In this document: positions 47,956-56,543 of the stretch, one piece after another
How positions within the stretch are numbered: position 1 is the first letter of the stretch
Layout: each line of letters opens with the position of its first letter
Source of the DNA: Miltoncostaea sp036826475
GTDB taxonomy: Bacteria > Actinomycetota > Thermoleophilia > Miltoncostaeales > Miltoncostaeaceae
DNA length: 64,000 bases
Direction: 5' to 3'
Assembly: GCA_036826475.1 (NCBI GenBank)
Contig: DAISWG010000015.1
Coordinates: 1-64,000 of the forward strand
Position numbers and translations under genes: made by a program
The notes under the pieces: model-generated
What the model saw: the letters and a program-made list of their open reading frames with translations, nothing else
Database searches by the model: none
What the model was told of the DNA's origin: nothing

Positions 47956-48779
47956 GCCGTCTCCGTGATGTAGTCGCGCAGTGCATCGCGCCAGTGGCGC
48001 AGGCGGGGGGCCGACGGCCGGGTGACCGCCAGCGGCGAGTAGTGGGGACGGGGCGCGGGACGGCCGAGCTCCGCGGTGGTGATCGGCACCACCCGGCAGC
48101 CGATGCCCGCCTCCTCGAAGATCGCGCGGGCGAAGCCCGCCCACGTCACCGAGCCGCCGCCGGCCGTGTGGTACACGCCGGGCGGCTGGTCCAGCAGCGC
48201 CTCGAGGGCCGGCGCCAGGTCGCGGGTCCAGGTGGGGCAGCCCTCCTGGTCGTCGACCACCGTCACCTCGTCGCGCTCGGCGCCGACGCGGCGCATGGTG
48301 TCGACGAAGTTCCTGCCGGCGTTCCCGTAGAGCCACGCGGTGCGGGCGATCCGGGCCCCCGCGGGATGGGCCGCGAGCGCGGCGCGCTCGCCGGCCAGCT
48401 TGGTGCGTCCGTAGGCGCTGAGCGGCGATGGCGCGTCGTCCTCGGTGTACGCCCGGCCGGCGCGGCCGTCGAACACGTAGTCGGTGGAGGGCACCACCAC
48501 CGCGGCGCCGGCCTCGGCGGCCGCGGCCGCGACGTTGCCGGACCCGTCGCCGTTGACCCGGGCGGCGTCGGCCTCGCGCTCCTCGGCGCCGTCGACGTCG
48601 GTCCACGCGGCCAGGTGGAACACCGCATCCGGGCGGACCTCCGCCACGCACGCGCGCACGGCGGCCGGGTCGGTCACGTCCACGTCCAGGTCGACCCCCG
48701 TCACCTCGTGGCGGCCGTCGAGGTGGCGCATCATGTCCTGCCCGAGCATCCCGGCGGCGCCGGTGACCAGCACCCTCAC
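47952..48779 (-). CDS. rmlD: dTDP-4-dehydrorhamnose reductase
   Basis: A 275-residue SDR, last step of dTDP-L-rhamnose synthesis. VTGAAGMLGQDMM binds NAD(P)H, LAAWTDVDGAEE and PSTDYVFDG are signature segments, and YGRTKLAGE has the catalytic Tyr and Lys. GCPTWTRDLAPALEALL and GVYHTAGGGSVTWAGFA fit RmlD. GTG start; 13 bp after the rmlA stop and overlapping rmlB by 4 bp. Confidence 0.92.
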   Translation of the reverse strand: MRVLVTGAAGMLGQDMMRHLDGRHEVTGVDLDVDVTDPAAVRACVAEVRPDAVFHLAAWTDVDGAEEREADAARVNGDGSGNVAAAAAEAGAAVVVPSTDYVFDGRAGRAYTEDDAPSPLSAYGRTKLAGERAALAAHPAGARIARTAWLYGNAGRNFVDTMRRVGAERDEVTVVDDQEGCPTWTRDLAPALEALLDQPPGVYHTAGGGSVTWAGFARAIFEEAGIGCRVVPITTAELGRPAPRPHYSPLAVTRPSAPRLRHWRDALRDYITETA

Positions 48780-48792
48780 CCGGCGACTCGCA

Positions 48793-49869
48793 CTAGAGGA
48801 GCCCGATGGAGGAGGAGTCGCCGATCATGAACCGGTAGGCGCGCGGCTTGGCGTCGGTGCGCGCGATGGTGACGTCGCGTCCGATCAGGCTGGCCTCGAC
48901 GCGGGCGTCGAGGTCCTCCACCCGGCTGTTCTCCAGCAGGATGCTGTGCTCCACCTCGGCCCGCCGGACGACCACCCCCGAGGAGATGGCGGAGTACGGC
49001 CCGATGTAGGCGTCCTCCACCAGGGCGCCTGCGCCGATCACGGCCGGGCCGCGGATGGCGGAGCGCACGACGCGTGCGCCGGCCTCCACCACGACGCGGC
49101 CCTCGATCGTGCTGCCCTCGTCGACCTCGCCGTCCACGCGCGGCGCCACCACGTCCAGGATGAGGCGGTTGGCCTCGAGCATGTCGTCCAGGCGGCCGGT
49201 GTCCTTCCACCAGCCGGTGACCTCGTGGGGCTCGACGGTGAGACCGCGGTCGATGAGGTGCTGGATGGCGTCGGTGATCTCCAGCTCGCCGCGGCCCGAG
49301 GGCGCGATGGCCTTGGCCGACTCCATGATCGCCGGCGTGAACATGTAGACGCCCACCAGCGCGAGGTCGCTCTTCGGCTCCTTCGGCTTCTCGACCAGCC
49401 GGGTCACCCGGTCCCCGTCGAGCTCGGCGACGCCGTACGACTGGGGGTCGGGGACCCGCTGGAGCAGGATCAGCGCGTCGCTGCCGCCGTCGCGGAAGCG
49501 CTCCACCAGGCTGGTGATGCCGTCGCGGAGCAGGTTGTCGCCCAGGTACATCACGAACGGCGACCCGGCCAGGAACTCCTCGGCGGTCAGCACGGCGTGC
49601 GCCAGCCCGAGGGGGGCCTGCTGGCGGATGTACGTCACCCGGATCCCGAGCGCCGACCCGTCGCCCACCGCCGCCTCGATCTCGGCCTGGGTGTCGCCCA
49701 CCACGATCCCGATGTCGGTCACGCCCGCGTCCCGCAGGGCCTCGAGCCCGTAGAAGAGCACCGGCTTGTTGGCCACGGGCACGAGCTGCTTCGCGCTCGT
49801 GTGGGTGATCGGGCGCAGACGGGTCCCGGCGCCGCCCGACAGCACCAAGCCCTTCAGGGTGTCCGCCAC
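48793..49869 (-). CDS. rmlA: Glucose-1-phosphate thymidylyltransferase, long form
   Basis: A 358-residue nucleotidyltransferase plus left-handed beta-helix C-terminus. LKGLVLSGGAGTRLRPIT is the nucleotide loop, FVMYLGDNLL the metal site, VEKPKEPKSDLALVGVYMF the sugar site. The last 110 residues (STIEGRVVVEAGARVVRSAIRGPAVIG) form the beta-helix of the long, actinobacterial/archaeal-type form. It makes dTDP-glucose for rhamnose. Probably leaderless from GTG 49869. Confidence 0.9.
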   Translation of the reverse strand: MADTLKGLVLSGGAGTRLRPITHTSAKQLVPVANKPVLFYGLEALRDAGVTDIGIVVGDTQAEIEAAVGDGSALGIRVTYIRQQAPLGLAHAVLTAEEFLAGSPFVMYLGDNLLRDGITSLVERFRDGGSDALILLQRVPDPQSYGVAELDGDRVTRLVEKPKEPKSDLALVGVYMFTPAIMESAKAIAPSGRGELEITDAIQHLIDRGLTVEPHEVTGWWKDTGRLDDMLEANRLILDVVAPRVDGEVDEGSTIEGRVVVEAGARVVRSAIRGPAVIGAGALVEDAYIGPYSAISSGVVVRRAEVEHSILLENSRVEDLDARVEASLIGRDVTIARTDAKPRAYRFMIGDSSSIGLL

Positions 49870-49876
49870 GCGCGCG

Positions 49877-49882
49877 AGCGTA
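49877..49882 (-). promoter_or_regulatory. Putative -10 of rmlA operon
   Basis: TACGCT on the minus strand ends 7 nt before the rmlA GTG. Confidence 0.5.
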
Positions 49883-49933
49883 GCAGCCGTCCCGCAGACG
49901 GCCGGCGGGCGGCCCGCGGCGCGGGGCCGCCGC

Positions 49934-49939
49934 TACGAT
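49934..49939 (+). promoter_or_regulatory. Putative -10 of gpgS
   Basis: TACGAT ends 6 nt before GTG 49946; no ribosome binding site. Confidence 0.5.
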
Positions 49940-49945
49940 CGCCGC

Positions 49946-50893
49946 GTGGACCGGGACGAGTGGCTCGCGCGGCGCACCTACCGGGGCGCCGACTACGACG
50001 CCGAGCGGGTCGCGGCCGAGGTCCGCCGCCAGGGCCTGACGGTCTCGGTGTGCCTGCCGACGCTCGACGTCGCCGCCACGGTCGGGGAGATCGTGGAGCG
50101 GGTGCGCACCGAGCTGGTGGAGCGGGTGCCGCTGGTGTCGGAGATCGTCGCGATCGACAGCCGCAGCCGGGACGGCAGCCCCGCCGTCGCCGCGGAGGCT
50201 GGCGCCACCGTGATCCAGGACCGCGAGGTCCTACCGGACCTGCCGCCCCGCGACGGCAAGGGCGAGGCCCTGTGGAAGAGCCTCGCGGTGCTGCGGGGCG
50301 ACATCGTGGTGTGGCTCGACTCCGACGTCGTGGACTTCGACCCCGCGTTCGTCACCGGCCTGGTGGGCCCCCTCGCCGGCGACCCGGAGGTGGGCTACGT
50401 GAAGGCCCTCTACCGGCGGGCGCTCGGCGACGACGATGACGGCGGCGGCCGGGTCACGGAGATCTGCGCGCGGCCGCTGATCAACCTGTTCCATCCGGAG
50501 CTGGCGGGCTTCGCCCAGCCGCTGTCGGGCGAGGCCGCCGGCCGCCGCGACCTGCTCCGCGCCGTCCCGTTCTTCACCGGCTACGCGGTGGAGCTGGGGC
50601 TGCTGATCGACCTGCTGGCCACGGCGGGCCTGGGCGCCCTCGGTCAGGTGGACCTGGGGCACCGGCGCCACACGAACCAGCCGACGGCCGCCCTGGGGCT
50701 GATGGCCTCCACCATCACGCAGGCCGTGCTGCGCCGCCTGGCCGACGCCGGTCGCGCGCCGGCCGGCCTGGACGGCGACGGCCGCTACGCGCGCCCGGTC
50801 CGGGACGGGGACGGCTGGCGCCTGGAGGAGCGCGACACCCGCCCCGGCGAGCGCCCGCCCATGGTCGAGGCGCTGGCCGCCCGCGCCCCGTGA
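49946..50893 (+). CDS. gpgS: Glucosyl-3-phosphoglycerate synthase
   Basis: A 315-residue GT81-type glycosyltransferase that joins glucose from a nucleotide sugar to 3-phosphoglycerate, first step towards glucosylglycerate and, in mycobacteria, methylglucose lipopolysaccharide. VSVCLPTLDVAATVGEIV, AIDSRSRDGSPAVAAEAGA and the metal motif WLDSDVVDFDP are typical, and RPLINLFHPELAGFAQPLSGEAAGRR is the diagnostic segment. A phosphatase partner is not in the window. GTGA overlap with the HEAT-repeat gene. Confidence 0.9.
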   Translation: MDRDEWLARRTYRGADYDAERVAAEVRRQGLTVSVCLPTLDVAATVGEIVERVRTELVERVPLVSEIVAIDSRSRDGSPAVAAEAGATVIQDREVLPDLPPRDGKGEALWKSLAVLRGDIVVWLDSDVVDFDPAFVTGLVGPLAGDPEVGYVKALYRRALGDDDDGGGRVTEICARPLINLFHPELAGFAQPLSGEAAGRRDLLRAVPFFTGYAVELGLLIDLLATAGLGALGQVDLGHRRHTNQPTAALGLMASTITQAVLRRLADAGRAPAGLDGDGRYARPVRDGDGWRLEERDTRPGERPPMVEALAARAP

Positions 50894-51600
50894 GCCGACG
50901 GGACGAGCTGCGGGCGGCGCTGCGGCCGCTGCCGCGCCCGGAGTGGCCCGCGTGGCTGACGGCGCGCTCGGGCCTGCCGGGGCCGCGCGGCAACCTCGAG
51001 CTGGTGGACGCGGTCGCGGACGAAGGCGATCGCGACATGTTCGACGGGCTGATCGCGACCGGTGACGAGTACCTGGTGGTCTGCGGCGTCGTGGGCCTGG
51101 GGCGGCTGCTCGGCGAGGGCGACGACCCGGCCCTGCGGGCGGCTCTGCACGAGCACGCCCGCGACGGCCGCTGGCGCGTGCGCGAGGCGGCCGCGATGGC
51201 CCTCCAGCGCCTGGGCGACGCGGACGCGCCCCGCCTGCGCGCCCTGGTGGCGGCCTGGGCCGCCGACCCCGACCCGCTCGTGCAGCGCGCCGCCGTCGCG
51301 GGGATCTGCGAGCCGCGGCTCCTCCGCGACCCGGCGGCGGCGGCGGCCGCGCGGGACGCCTGCGCCGTGGCCACCGGCTCGCTGGCCGCCCGGCCCGCCG
51401 CCGAGCGGCGCCTGCCGGACGTGCGCACCCTGCGCCAGGCGCTCGGCTACTGCTGGAGCGTGGCCGTCGCCGCCGACCCGGACGGCGGGCTGCCGCGCTT
51501 CCTCGCCCTCGCCGCGGAGCAGGACCCGGACATCGCCTGGATCGTGCGCGAGAACCGGCGCAAGGCGCGGCTGGCGCGCCTCCTGCCCGCCGGCCTCTAG
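50890..51600 (+). CDS. HEAT-repeat-like protein
   Basis: A 236-residue all-helical protein. Repeated units such as LVVCGVVGLGRLLGEGDDPALRAALHE, WRVREAAAMALQRLGDADAPRLRALVAAW and PLVQRAAVAGICEPRLL have the HEAT/ARM pattern with the Arg-Glu-Ala-Ala core. These act as protein interaction scaffolds. Coupled to gpgS, so it may bind or regulate that enzyme, but no direct evidence. Its stop overlaps the convergent gene by 3 bp. Confidence 0.75.
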   Translation: MSRRDELRAALRPLPRPEWPAWLTARSGLPGPRGNLELVDAVADEGDRDMFDGLIATGDEYLVVCGVVGLGRLLGEGDDPALRAALHEHARDGRWRVREAAAMALQRLGDADAPRLRALVAAWAADPDPLVQRAAVAGICEPRLLRDPAAAAAARDACAVATGSLAARPAAERRLPDVRTLRQALGYCWSVAVAADPDGGLPRFLALAAEQDPDIAWIVRENRRKARLARLLPAGL

Positions 51601-51929
51601 GGCGTCACGCGGGGCATCGGAACCGGGGCGGCGCACTCGCGCGCCACCCGGTCCCAGGCCCGGAGCGCGGCCCGCGCACGCTTCGCGCGCGGCACCGGCC
51701 GGGTGGTCGCCACAGCGTGCGCCAGCAGATGGGCCGCGGGGCGCGCGGTGGGGCAGCGGCCCCACTCCGCCTGGAGGGCCGTCGCCGCCCGGATCGCCGC
51801 GTCGCCGGGGGCTGGTGCCGCCGGCGACGCCGCGAGCGCCGCGGGGAGGACCGCGGCGAGGAGGAGTGCACCGAGGAGGAGGATCCGGCTCACGACACGC
51901 AGGGTGCCGGTGATCGTCCCCACGGCCAC
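51597..51929 (-). CDS. Small secreted protein
   Basis: 110 residues with a clear signal peptide (VVSRILLLGALLLAAVLPAALAAS, cleavage after ALA near residue 33). The mature part is Ala/Arg-rich and helical with two Cys (GRCPT, ARECAAP) that may pair. No recognised family. It starts only 18 bp after the glycerate kinase stop on the same strand. Confidence 0.5.
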   Translation of the reverse strand: MAVGTITGTLRVVSRILLLGALLLAAVLPAALAASPAAPAPGDAAIRAATALQAEWGRCPTARPAAHLLAHAVATTRPVPRAKRARAALRAWDRVARECAAPVPMPRVTP

Positions 51930-51947
51930 CCCCAGGACGGATGGGGG

Positions 51948-53093
51948 CTACCCCCCCGGACGAGCGGCCCACACGCCCGCGACGGCCGCGCCCGCCGCCG
52001 CCAGGTCGGCCTCGGTGGCCGCGAGGGCCTCGGCCAGGGGCCGCTGCGCCCGGCCGATCGGGAGCGCCGCGGCGAAGCCCGCGCGGCGGGCGGCCCCCGG
52101 CCCGAGCCCCACCTCGCCGCAGAGCGCCACGCACGGGACCCCCGCCTCCGCGCAGGCCGCCGCGACGGCCGCGGGCGCCTTGCCGGCCAGGCTCGTCTCG
52201 TCCAGCCGCCCCTCGCCGGTGATGCAGAGCGCCGCGCCGTCCAGCCGTTCCCGGAACCGCACGGCGTCGAGCACCAGCGGCGCACCGGGCACCAGCTCGG
52301 CGCCGAGCAGTGCGTGGAGGGCACCCGCCACGCCGCCGGCGGCGCCCGCGCCCGGGACGTCCTGCAGGTCGATCCCGGTGGCCTCGCGCACCACGCCGGC
52401 CAGGCGCGCGAGCCCCGCGTCGAGCCGGGCCACCGCCTCGGGGGACGCGCCCTTCTGGGGCCCGAAGACGTGCGCGGCGCCGCGGGGCCCGTGGAAGGGG
52501 TTGTCGACGTCGCACGCCACCTGGATCGCGACGCCGTCCAGGCGCGGGTCGCGCCGCGACAGATCGAGGGCGGAGACCCGGATCAGATCGGCGCCGCGGC
52601 CCTCCAGCTCGGCGCCGTCGGCGTCGAGGGCGCGGATGCCGAGCGCCCGGGCCAGCCCCAGGCCGCCGTCGGTGGTGGCGCTGCCGCCGAGGCCGACCAC
52701 GATGCGCCGGGCGCCGAGGCCGAGGGCCGCGCGCATGAGCTCGCCGGTGCCCCACGTGCCCGTCCGCTCCGGGTCGCGCTCGGCCGGCGCCAGCCGCTCG
52801 TAGCCCGACGCCTGTGCCAGCTCCACCACGGCCACGCCGCCCGGCAGCTCGCCCAGGCCCGCCTCCACCGGCCGGCCGAGCGGGTCGGCCACCGCGACGC
52901 CGCGGCGGCGCCCCCCGGCGGCCGCCACCAGCGCGTCCAGCGTGCCCTCGCCGCCGTCGGCGACCGGGACGAGGCGCGTCTCGACCCCGGGGATCACCAG
53001 CCGCACCCCCGCCGCGACCGCCCGCGCCGCGTCGGCGGCCGACAACGCGCCCTTGAAGGGCGCGGGGGCCACCACCACGGTGGCGGCGGTCAT
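51948..53093 (-). CDS. glxK: Glycerate kinase (GlxK type)
   Basis: A 381-residue GlxK-family kinase converting D-glycerate to phosphoglycerate (usually the 2-phosphate). VAPAPFKGALSAADAA, VPVADGGEGTLDALV, GTWGTGELMRAAL, VGLGGSATTDGGLGLARALG, DVDNPFHGPRGAAHVFGPQKGA and GEGRLDETSLAGKAP are hallmark blocks. ATG overlaps the SDR stop. A link to glucosylglycerate turnover by the nearby gpgS is possible but inferred. Confidence 0.91.
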   Translation of the reverse strand: MTAATVVVAPAPFKGALSAADAARAVAAGVRLVIPGVETRLVPVADGGEGTLDALVAAAGGRRRGVAVADPLGRPVEAGLGELPGGVAVVELAQASGYERLAPAERDPERTGTWGTGELMRAALGLGARRIVVGLGGSATTDGGLGLARALGIRALDADGAELEGRGADLIRVSALDLSRRDPRLDGVAIQVACDVDNPFHGPRGAAHVFGPQKGASPEAVARLDAGLARLAGVVREATGIDLQDVPGAGAAGGVAGALHALLGAELVPGAPLVLDAVRFRERLDGAALCITGEGRLDETSLAGKAPAAVAAACAEAGVPCVALCGEVGLGPGAARRAGFAAALPIGRAQRPLAEALAATEADLAAAGAAVAGVWAARPGG

Positions 53094-53947
53094 CCCGTGC
53101 GGTCCCAGGCCTCCAGCTTCAGGAAGCCCCGCAGCCGCCGCTGCCACTCCAGGTCGTCGGGCGCGCCCTCGCGCAGATCGGCCAGGTGGACCGAGTCGTC
53201 GCCCACCGGCACCCGGAACGGGCCGTCGCCGGGCTCCGCGGCCGCCACCACCGCGGCGGCGACCTCGCCGGCGGGGGTGGGGTAGCCCTCGCGCCACGCC
53301 GCGAAGCCCTGCCGCAGGCTCACCAGCAGCGGCTCGTAGGGACCCTCGCCCGCCGGGGCCCGCCCCTCCGGCCGGGGCGCGCGCGGGAAGTCGGTGTCCA
53401 CCATGCCCGGCTCGAGGGTGGTCACCCGGATGCCGAACGGGCGGCACTCGACGGCGAGGGCCTCGGCCATCGCCGACATGCCCCACTTGGAGGCGTGGTA
53501 CATCCCGAGGAGCGGGTTGGAGATCCGGGCCCCGATCGAGGACACGAACACCAGCGATCCGCCGCCCGCCTCGCGCATGGCGGGCAGCGCGGCCTGGATC
53601 ACCGCCGCCGCGCCGAAGAGGTTGGTCTCGAACATCCGCCGGACCTCGTCGAGGTCGACCTCCTCGATGGCCCCGAGCACCGCGTATCCGGCGTTGCTCA
53701 CCAGGCACCCGAGCGCGCCGCCCGCCCACTCCTCGGCGGCCGCCACCCCCTTGCGGACCGAGTCGCCCTCGGTCACGTCCAGGCGCGCCACCCGAACGCC
53801 GGGGACGCCGTGGAACACCGCCTCGGCCGCGGCGACGTCGCGCACGCCGGCGGTCACGCGCCACCCGGCGTCGGCGAGGGCGAGGACGCTCGCGCGGCCG
53901 ATTCCGCGGCCGGCGCCGGTGACCAGGGCGGTGCGGGTGGGGCTCAT
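53090..53947 (-). CDS. Short-chain dehydrogenase/reductase
   Basis: A 285-residue classical SDR. Cofactor motif ALVTGAGRGIGRASVLAL, NAG segment LVSNAGYAVLG, catalytic Ser in VFVSSIGAR and Tyr/Lys in GMYHASKWGM. The C-terminal substrate region is variable, so the substrate is unknown. Coupled to glycerate kinase by a 4-bp overlap; a reductase making glycerate is conceivable but SDRs are too varied to assign. TAGCCT 7 nt before the ATG overlaps the stop of the kinase gene upstream. Confidence 0.85.
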   Translation of the reverse strand: MSPTRTALVTGAGRGIGRASVLALADAGWRVTAGVRDVAAAEAVFHGVPGVRVARLDVTEGDSVRKGVAAAEEWAGGALGCLVSNAGYAVLGAIEEVDLDEVRRMFETNLFGAAAVIQAALPAMREAGGGSLVFVSSIGARISNPLLGMYHASKWGMSAMAEALAVECRPFGIRVTTLEPGMVDTDFPRAPRPEGRAPAGEGPYEPLLVSLRQGFAAWREGYPTPAGEVAAAVVAAAEPGDGPFRVPVGDDSVHLADLREGAPDDLEWQRRLRGFLKLEAWDRTG

Positions 53948-53957
53948 GCCGCGAAGG

Positions 53958-55754
53958 CTACCCGGCGACGGGCATCTCCTCGGTCACGGGCCCCGCCTCC
54001 GGCAGGGGCAGCCGGACCGTGAACGTGCTGCCGTCGCCGGGTGACGACGCCAGGTCGATGCCGCCGCGGTGCGCCTCGGCCAGGCCGCGGGCGATCGCGA
54101 GGCCCAGGCCGGCGCTGCGGCCCTCGCGCGACGGGTCGCCGCGGTAGAAGCGGTCGAACACGAACGGCTGCGCATCCTCCGGGATGCCCTCGCCCGTGTC
54201 GTGCACCGCCATCGTCGCGTCGTGCCCGTCGCGGCCCACGACCACCTCCACCGTGCCGCCGGACGGCGTGTGGCGCAGCGCGTTGTCGAGCAGGATCAGC
54301 AGGATCTGCTCCACCCGGGCGGCGTCGATGTCGACGTCCACCGCCGCGTCGTCCGCCGCGCGGGCTCTGAGCGTCACGCCCGCGCGCGCCGCCAGCGGGA
54401 TCCGGGGGGCCACCACCACCTCCGCCAGCTCGGCCAGGTCCACCCGCTCCCGCTCCAGCGGCAGGGCGCCGGCGTCGAGCCGGGCGAGCTGCAGCTGCTC
54501 CTCCACGAGGCGCTCCAGGCGGTCGGTCTCCTGGGTCATCGACGTCAGGAACTCGCGCCGGTGGCGCTCGCTCACATCGCCCTCCAGGAGCTCCAGGAAC
54601 CCCTTCAGCGCGGCGATCGGCGTCTTCAGCTCGTGGGAGACGTTGGCCACCAGGTCGCGGCGGGCGCGCTCGAGGCGGCGGGCGTCCGTGACGTCGCGCA
54701 AGGTGAGGACGGTGCCCGACGACCGGTGCTCGCCGGCGAGCGGCGCGACGGTCACCTCCAGCTCGGCGCCGTCGTCCAGCACCACCGTGCGCCGGTCGAC
54801 CGCGGCGTCGCCGGTGGCGCGCGCGGCCAGCACGGCGTCGAGGATCGCGGGCGGCAGCGCCTCGAGGCGCGCCGACTCGACCCCCGCCCCCAGGCCCAGC
54901 AGCCCGCTGGCGGCATCGTTGGCCACGACGACGGCTCCGTCCGGGTCGACGGCCAGCACCCCCTCGGCCAGCGACCCGATCATCGCCCGGTCCCGGTCGC
55001 GCTCCCGTGTGATCTCGGCGACGAGCGACTGGAGGCGCGCCGCCATCCCGTTGATCCCCTCCCCCAGGGTGGCGAGCTCCTGCGGCGCGATGCGCGCGGC
55101 GGGGGCGCGGGCCGACAGGTCGCCGCCGGCGATCAGCGCGGCGGTGCGCGCGAGGCCGCGGATGCGGCCGCCGAGGACCCGGGCGATCGCGATCCCGGCG
55201 AGGGACGACAGCAGCAGCACCACGATCATCGCCGCGATCACCCGCTGGCGCACCGCAGTCAGCTCCGGCGCGACCCCCGTGAGCGGCAGCGCCGCCGTGA
55301 CCCGGCCGGTGCCGAACCCGCTCACCGGCAGCAACGCAGCCGCGGCCACGCCGGCCTCGTCCGGGAGGATCGCCGACTGCCCCGGTTGGAGCGCTGGCGT
55401 CTTGGGCAGGAGGTAGGGCTGAGCGGGGGAGCGCGTCACGAAGCTGCCGCCGAAGCCCATCACCGGGCCGCGGTAGTCGATCGCCACCTCGGCGCCGGTC
55501 GACGCGCGGATCTGCTGGGCGAGCTCGACCAGGTCGGCCGAGTCGACCGGCGCGGAGAGCTGCGCGTCGCTCGCAGACGCCTCGAGCTCCTGCCGGAGGT
55601 TGCTCGCCTCCTGCTTCGCGCGGTCGCCCTTGACGCTGGACTCCAGCGTGGGGAGGACGACGAGCAGGACCGCCAGACTCGCGACGACGCCGACCGCCAG
55701 GAGCGCGGCCACGAGCCAGACCTGCAGCCCGGCGACGCGGCGGGCAGGAGTCAC
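53958..55754 (-). CDS. Sensor histidine kinase (PhoR-like)
   Basis: A 598-residue membrane kinase. First transmembrane helix at about 9-33 (VWLVAALLAVGVVASLAVLLVVLP), an extracytoplasmic domain of about 140 residues, second helix around VIAAMIVVLLLSSLAGIAIARVL, HAMP (GRIRGLARTAALIAGGDLSAR), a PAS domain, HisKA with the phospho-His in NVSHELKTPIAALKGFLELLE, and HATPase (LLDNALRHTPSGG, DTGEGIPEDAQ, GRSAGLGLAIARGL). It should phosphorylate the regulator encoded just upstream. GTG start overlapping that stop. The signal sensed is unknown. Confidence 0.9.
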   Translation of the reverse strand: MTPARRVAGLQVWLVAALLAVGVVASLAVLLVVLPTLESSVKGDRAKQEASNLRQELEASASDAQLSAPVDSADLVELAQQIRASTGAEVAIDYRGPVMGFGGSFVTRSPAQPYLLPKTPALQPGQSAILPDEAGVAAAALLPVSGFGTGRVTAALPLTGVAPELTAVRQRVIAAMIVVLLLSSLAGIAIARVLGGRIRGLARTAALIAGGDLSARAPAARIAPQELATLGEGINGMAARLQSLVAEITRERDRDRAMIGSLAEGVLAVDPDGAVVVANDAASGLLGLGAGVESARLEALPPAILDAVLAARATGDAAVDRRTVVLDDGAELEVTVAPLAGEHRSSGTVLTLRDVTDARRLERARRDLVANVSHELKTPIAALKGFLELLEGDVSERHRREFLTSMTQETDRLERLVEEQLQLARLDAGALPLERERVDLAELAEVVVAPRIPLAARAGVTLRARAADDAAVDVDIDAARVEQILLILLDNALRHTPSGGTVEVVVGRDGHDATMAVHDTGEGIPEDAQPFVFDRFYRGDPSREGRSAGLGLAIARGLAEAHRGGIDLASSPGDGSTFTVRLPLPEAGPVTEEMPVAG

Positions 55755-56446
55755 CCCCGCGGCTCCTCCCCGCCGAATGCGTAGCCCACACCCCGCACGG
55801 TGCGGATGAGGACCGGCGACGACGGATCGGCCTCGACCTTCTGGCGGAGGTGGCGCACGTGGACGTCCACGCTGCGCAGGTCCCCGTAGAAGTTGCCCTT
55901 CCACAGATGGTTCATCAGCTCCTCGCGGGTGAACACCCGGCGGGGCGAGCTCGCGAGCTTGTGGAGGATCTCGAACTCGGAGTACGTGAGGGTCAGCTCG
56001 CGGCCGTCGCGGGTGACGGTGCGCGCGGTGGCGTCGATCTCCAGGTCGCCGGCCCGCAGCGGCGCCGAGCGGTCGGGCTCCAGGCGGGCGCGGCGCAGGT
56101 TGGCCTTGACCCGGGACACCAGCTCGCGCGGCGAGAACGGCTTGGTGACGTAGTCGTCGGCGCCGAGCTCGAGGCCCAGGACCTTGTCGAGCTCCTCGCC
56201 ACGCGCCGACAGCATGATGATCGGGATCGTGCGGCCGGCGCGGATGCGCTTGCACACCTCCAGCCCGTCCATCCCGGGCAGCATGATGTCGAGGACCACG
56301 AGGTCCACGGGCTCCCGCTCGACAATGTCGAGCGCCTCGTCGCCCCGACCCGACCCCGTCACCGAGAACCCCGCGTCGCGGAGCGCGTACTCGACGATGG
56401 TGCGGATCGACGCCTCGTCCTCGACCACCAGGATGTGGTCGGACAC
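55751..56446 (-). CDS. OmpR/PhoB-family response regulator
   Basis: A 231-residue receiver plus winged-helix regulator. Acidic pocket VVEDE (residues 8-11), phospho-acceptor Asp53 in VVLDIMLPGMDG, Lys in DDYVTKPFSPREL. The DNA-binding domain (LTYSEFEILHKLASSPRRVFTREELMNHLW, DVHVRHLRQKVE, RTVRGVGYAF) resembles PhoP/PhoB/RegX3. Transcription probably starts from TACCAT about 25 nt upstream, with the ribosome site GGAGGTGA before the GTG. Co-transcribed with its kinase. Confidence 0.92.
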   Translation of the reverse strand: MSDHILVVEDEASIRTIVEYALRDAGFSVTGSGRGDEALDIVEREPVDLVVLDIMLPGMDGLEVCKRIRAGRTIPIIMLSARGEELDKVLGLELGADDYVTKPFSPRELVSRVKANLRRARLEPDRSAPLRAGDLEIDATARTVTRDGRELTLTYSEFEILHKLASSPRRVFTREELMNHLWKGNFYGDLRSVDVHVRHLRQKVEADPSSPVLIRTVRGVGYAFGGEEPRG

Positions 56447-56531
56447 CGCTCACCTCCGGCCGTTCGGGCCGATGGTAGCGGGGAGCCGGGCCGGACCACC
56501 GGCCCGCAACCGAACCCTAATGCCGGGCCGC

Positions 56532-56537
56532 TACCCT
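56532..56537 (+). promoter_or_regulatory. Putative -10 of the htrA-like gene
   Basis: TACCCT ends 6 nt before GTG 56544 and lies downstream of the alternative ATG 56520, so it supports the GTG start. Confidence 0.5.
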
Positions 56538-56543
56538 GCCGCC

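Noticed and set aside
51948..53864. Single 638-residue protein covering both glycerate kinase and part of the SDR region
   Set aside because: The upstream part is the out-of-frame shadow of the SDR gene; the kinase has its own ATG at 53093 with a 4-bp overlap.
56184..56543. N-terminal extension of the HtrA-like protein into the response-regulator gene
   Set aside because: The extension is antisense to the regulator; the GTG at 56544 is placed by the -10 and starts the Arg-rich anchor.
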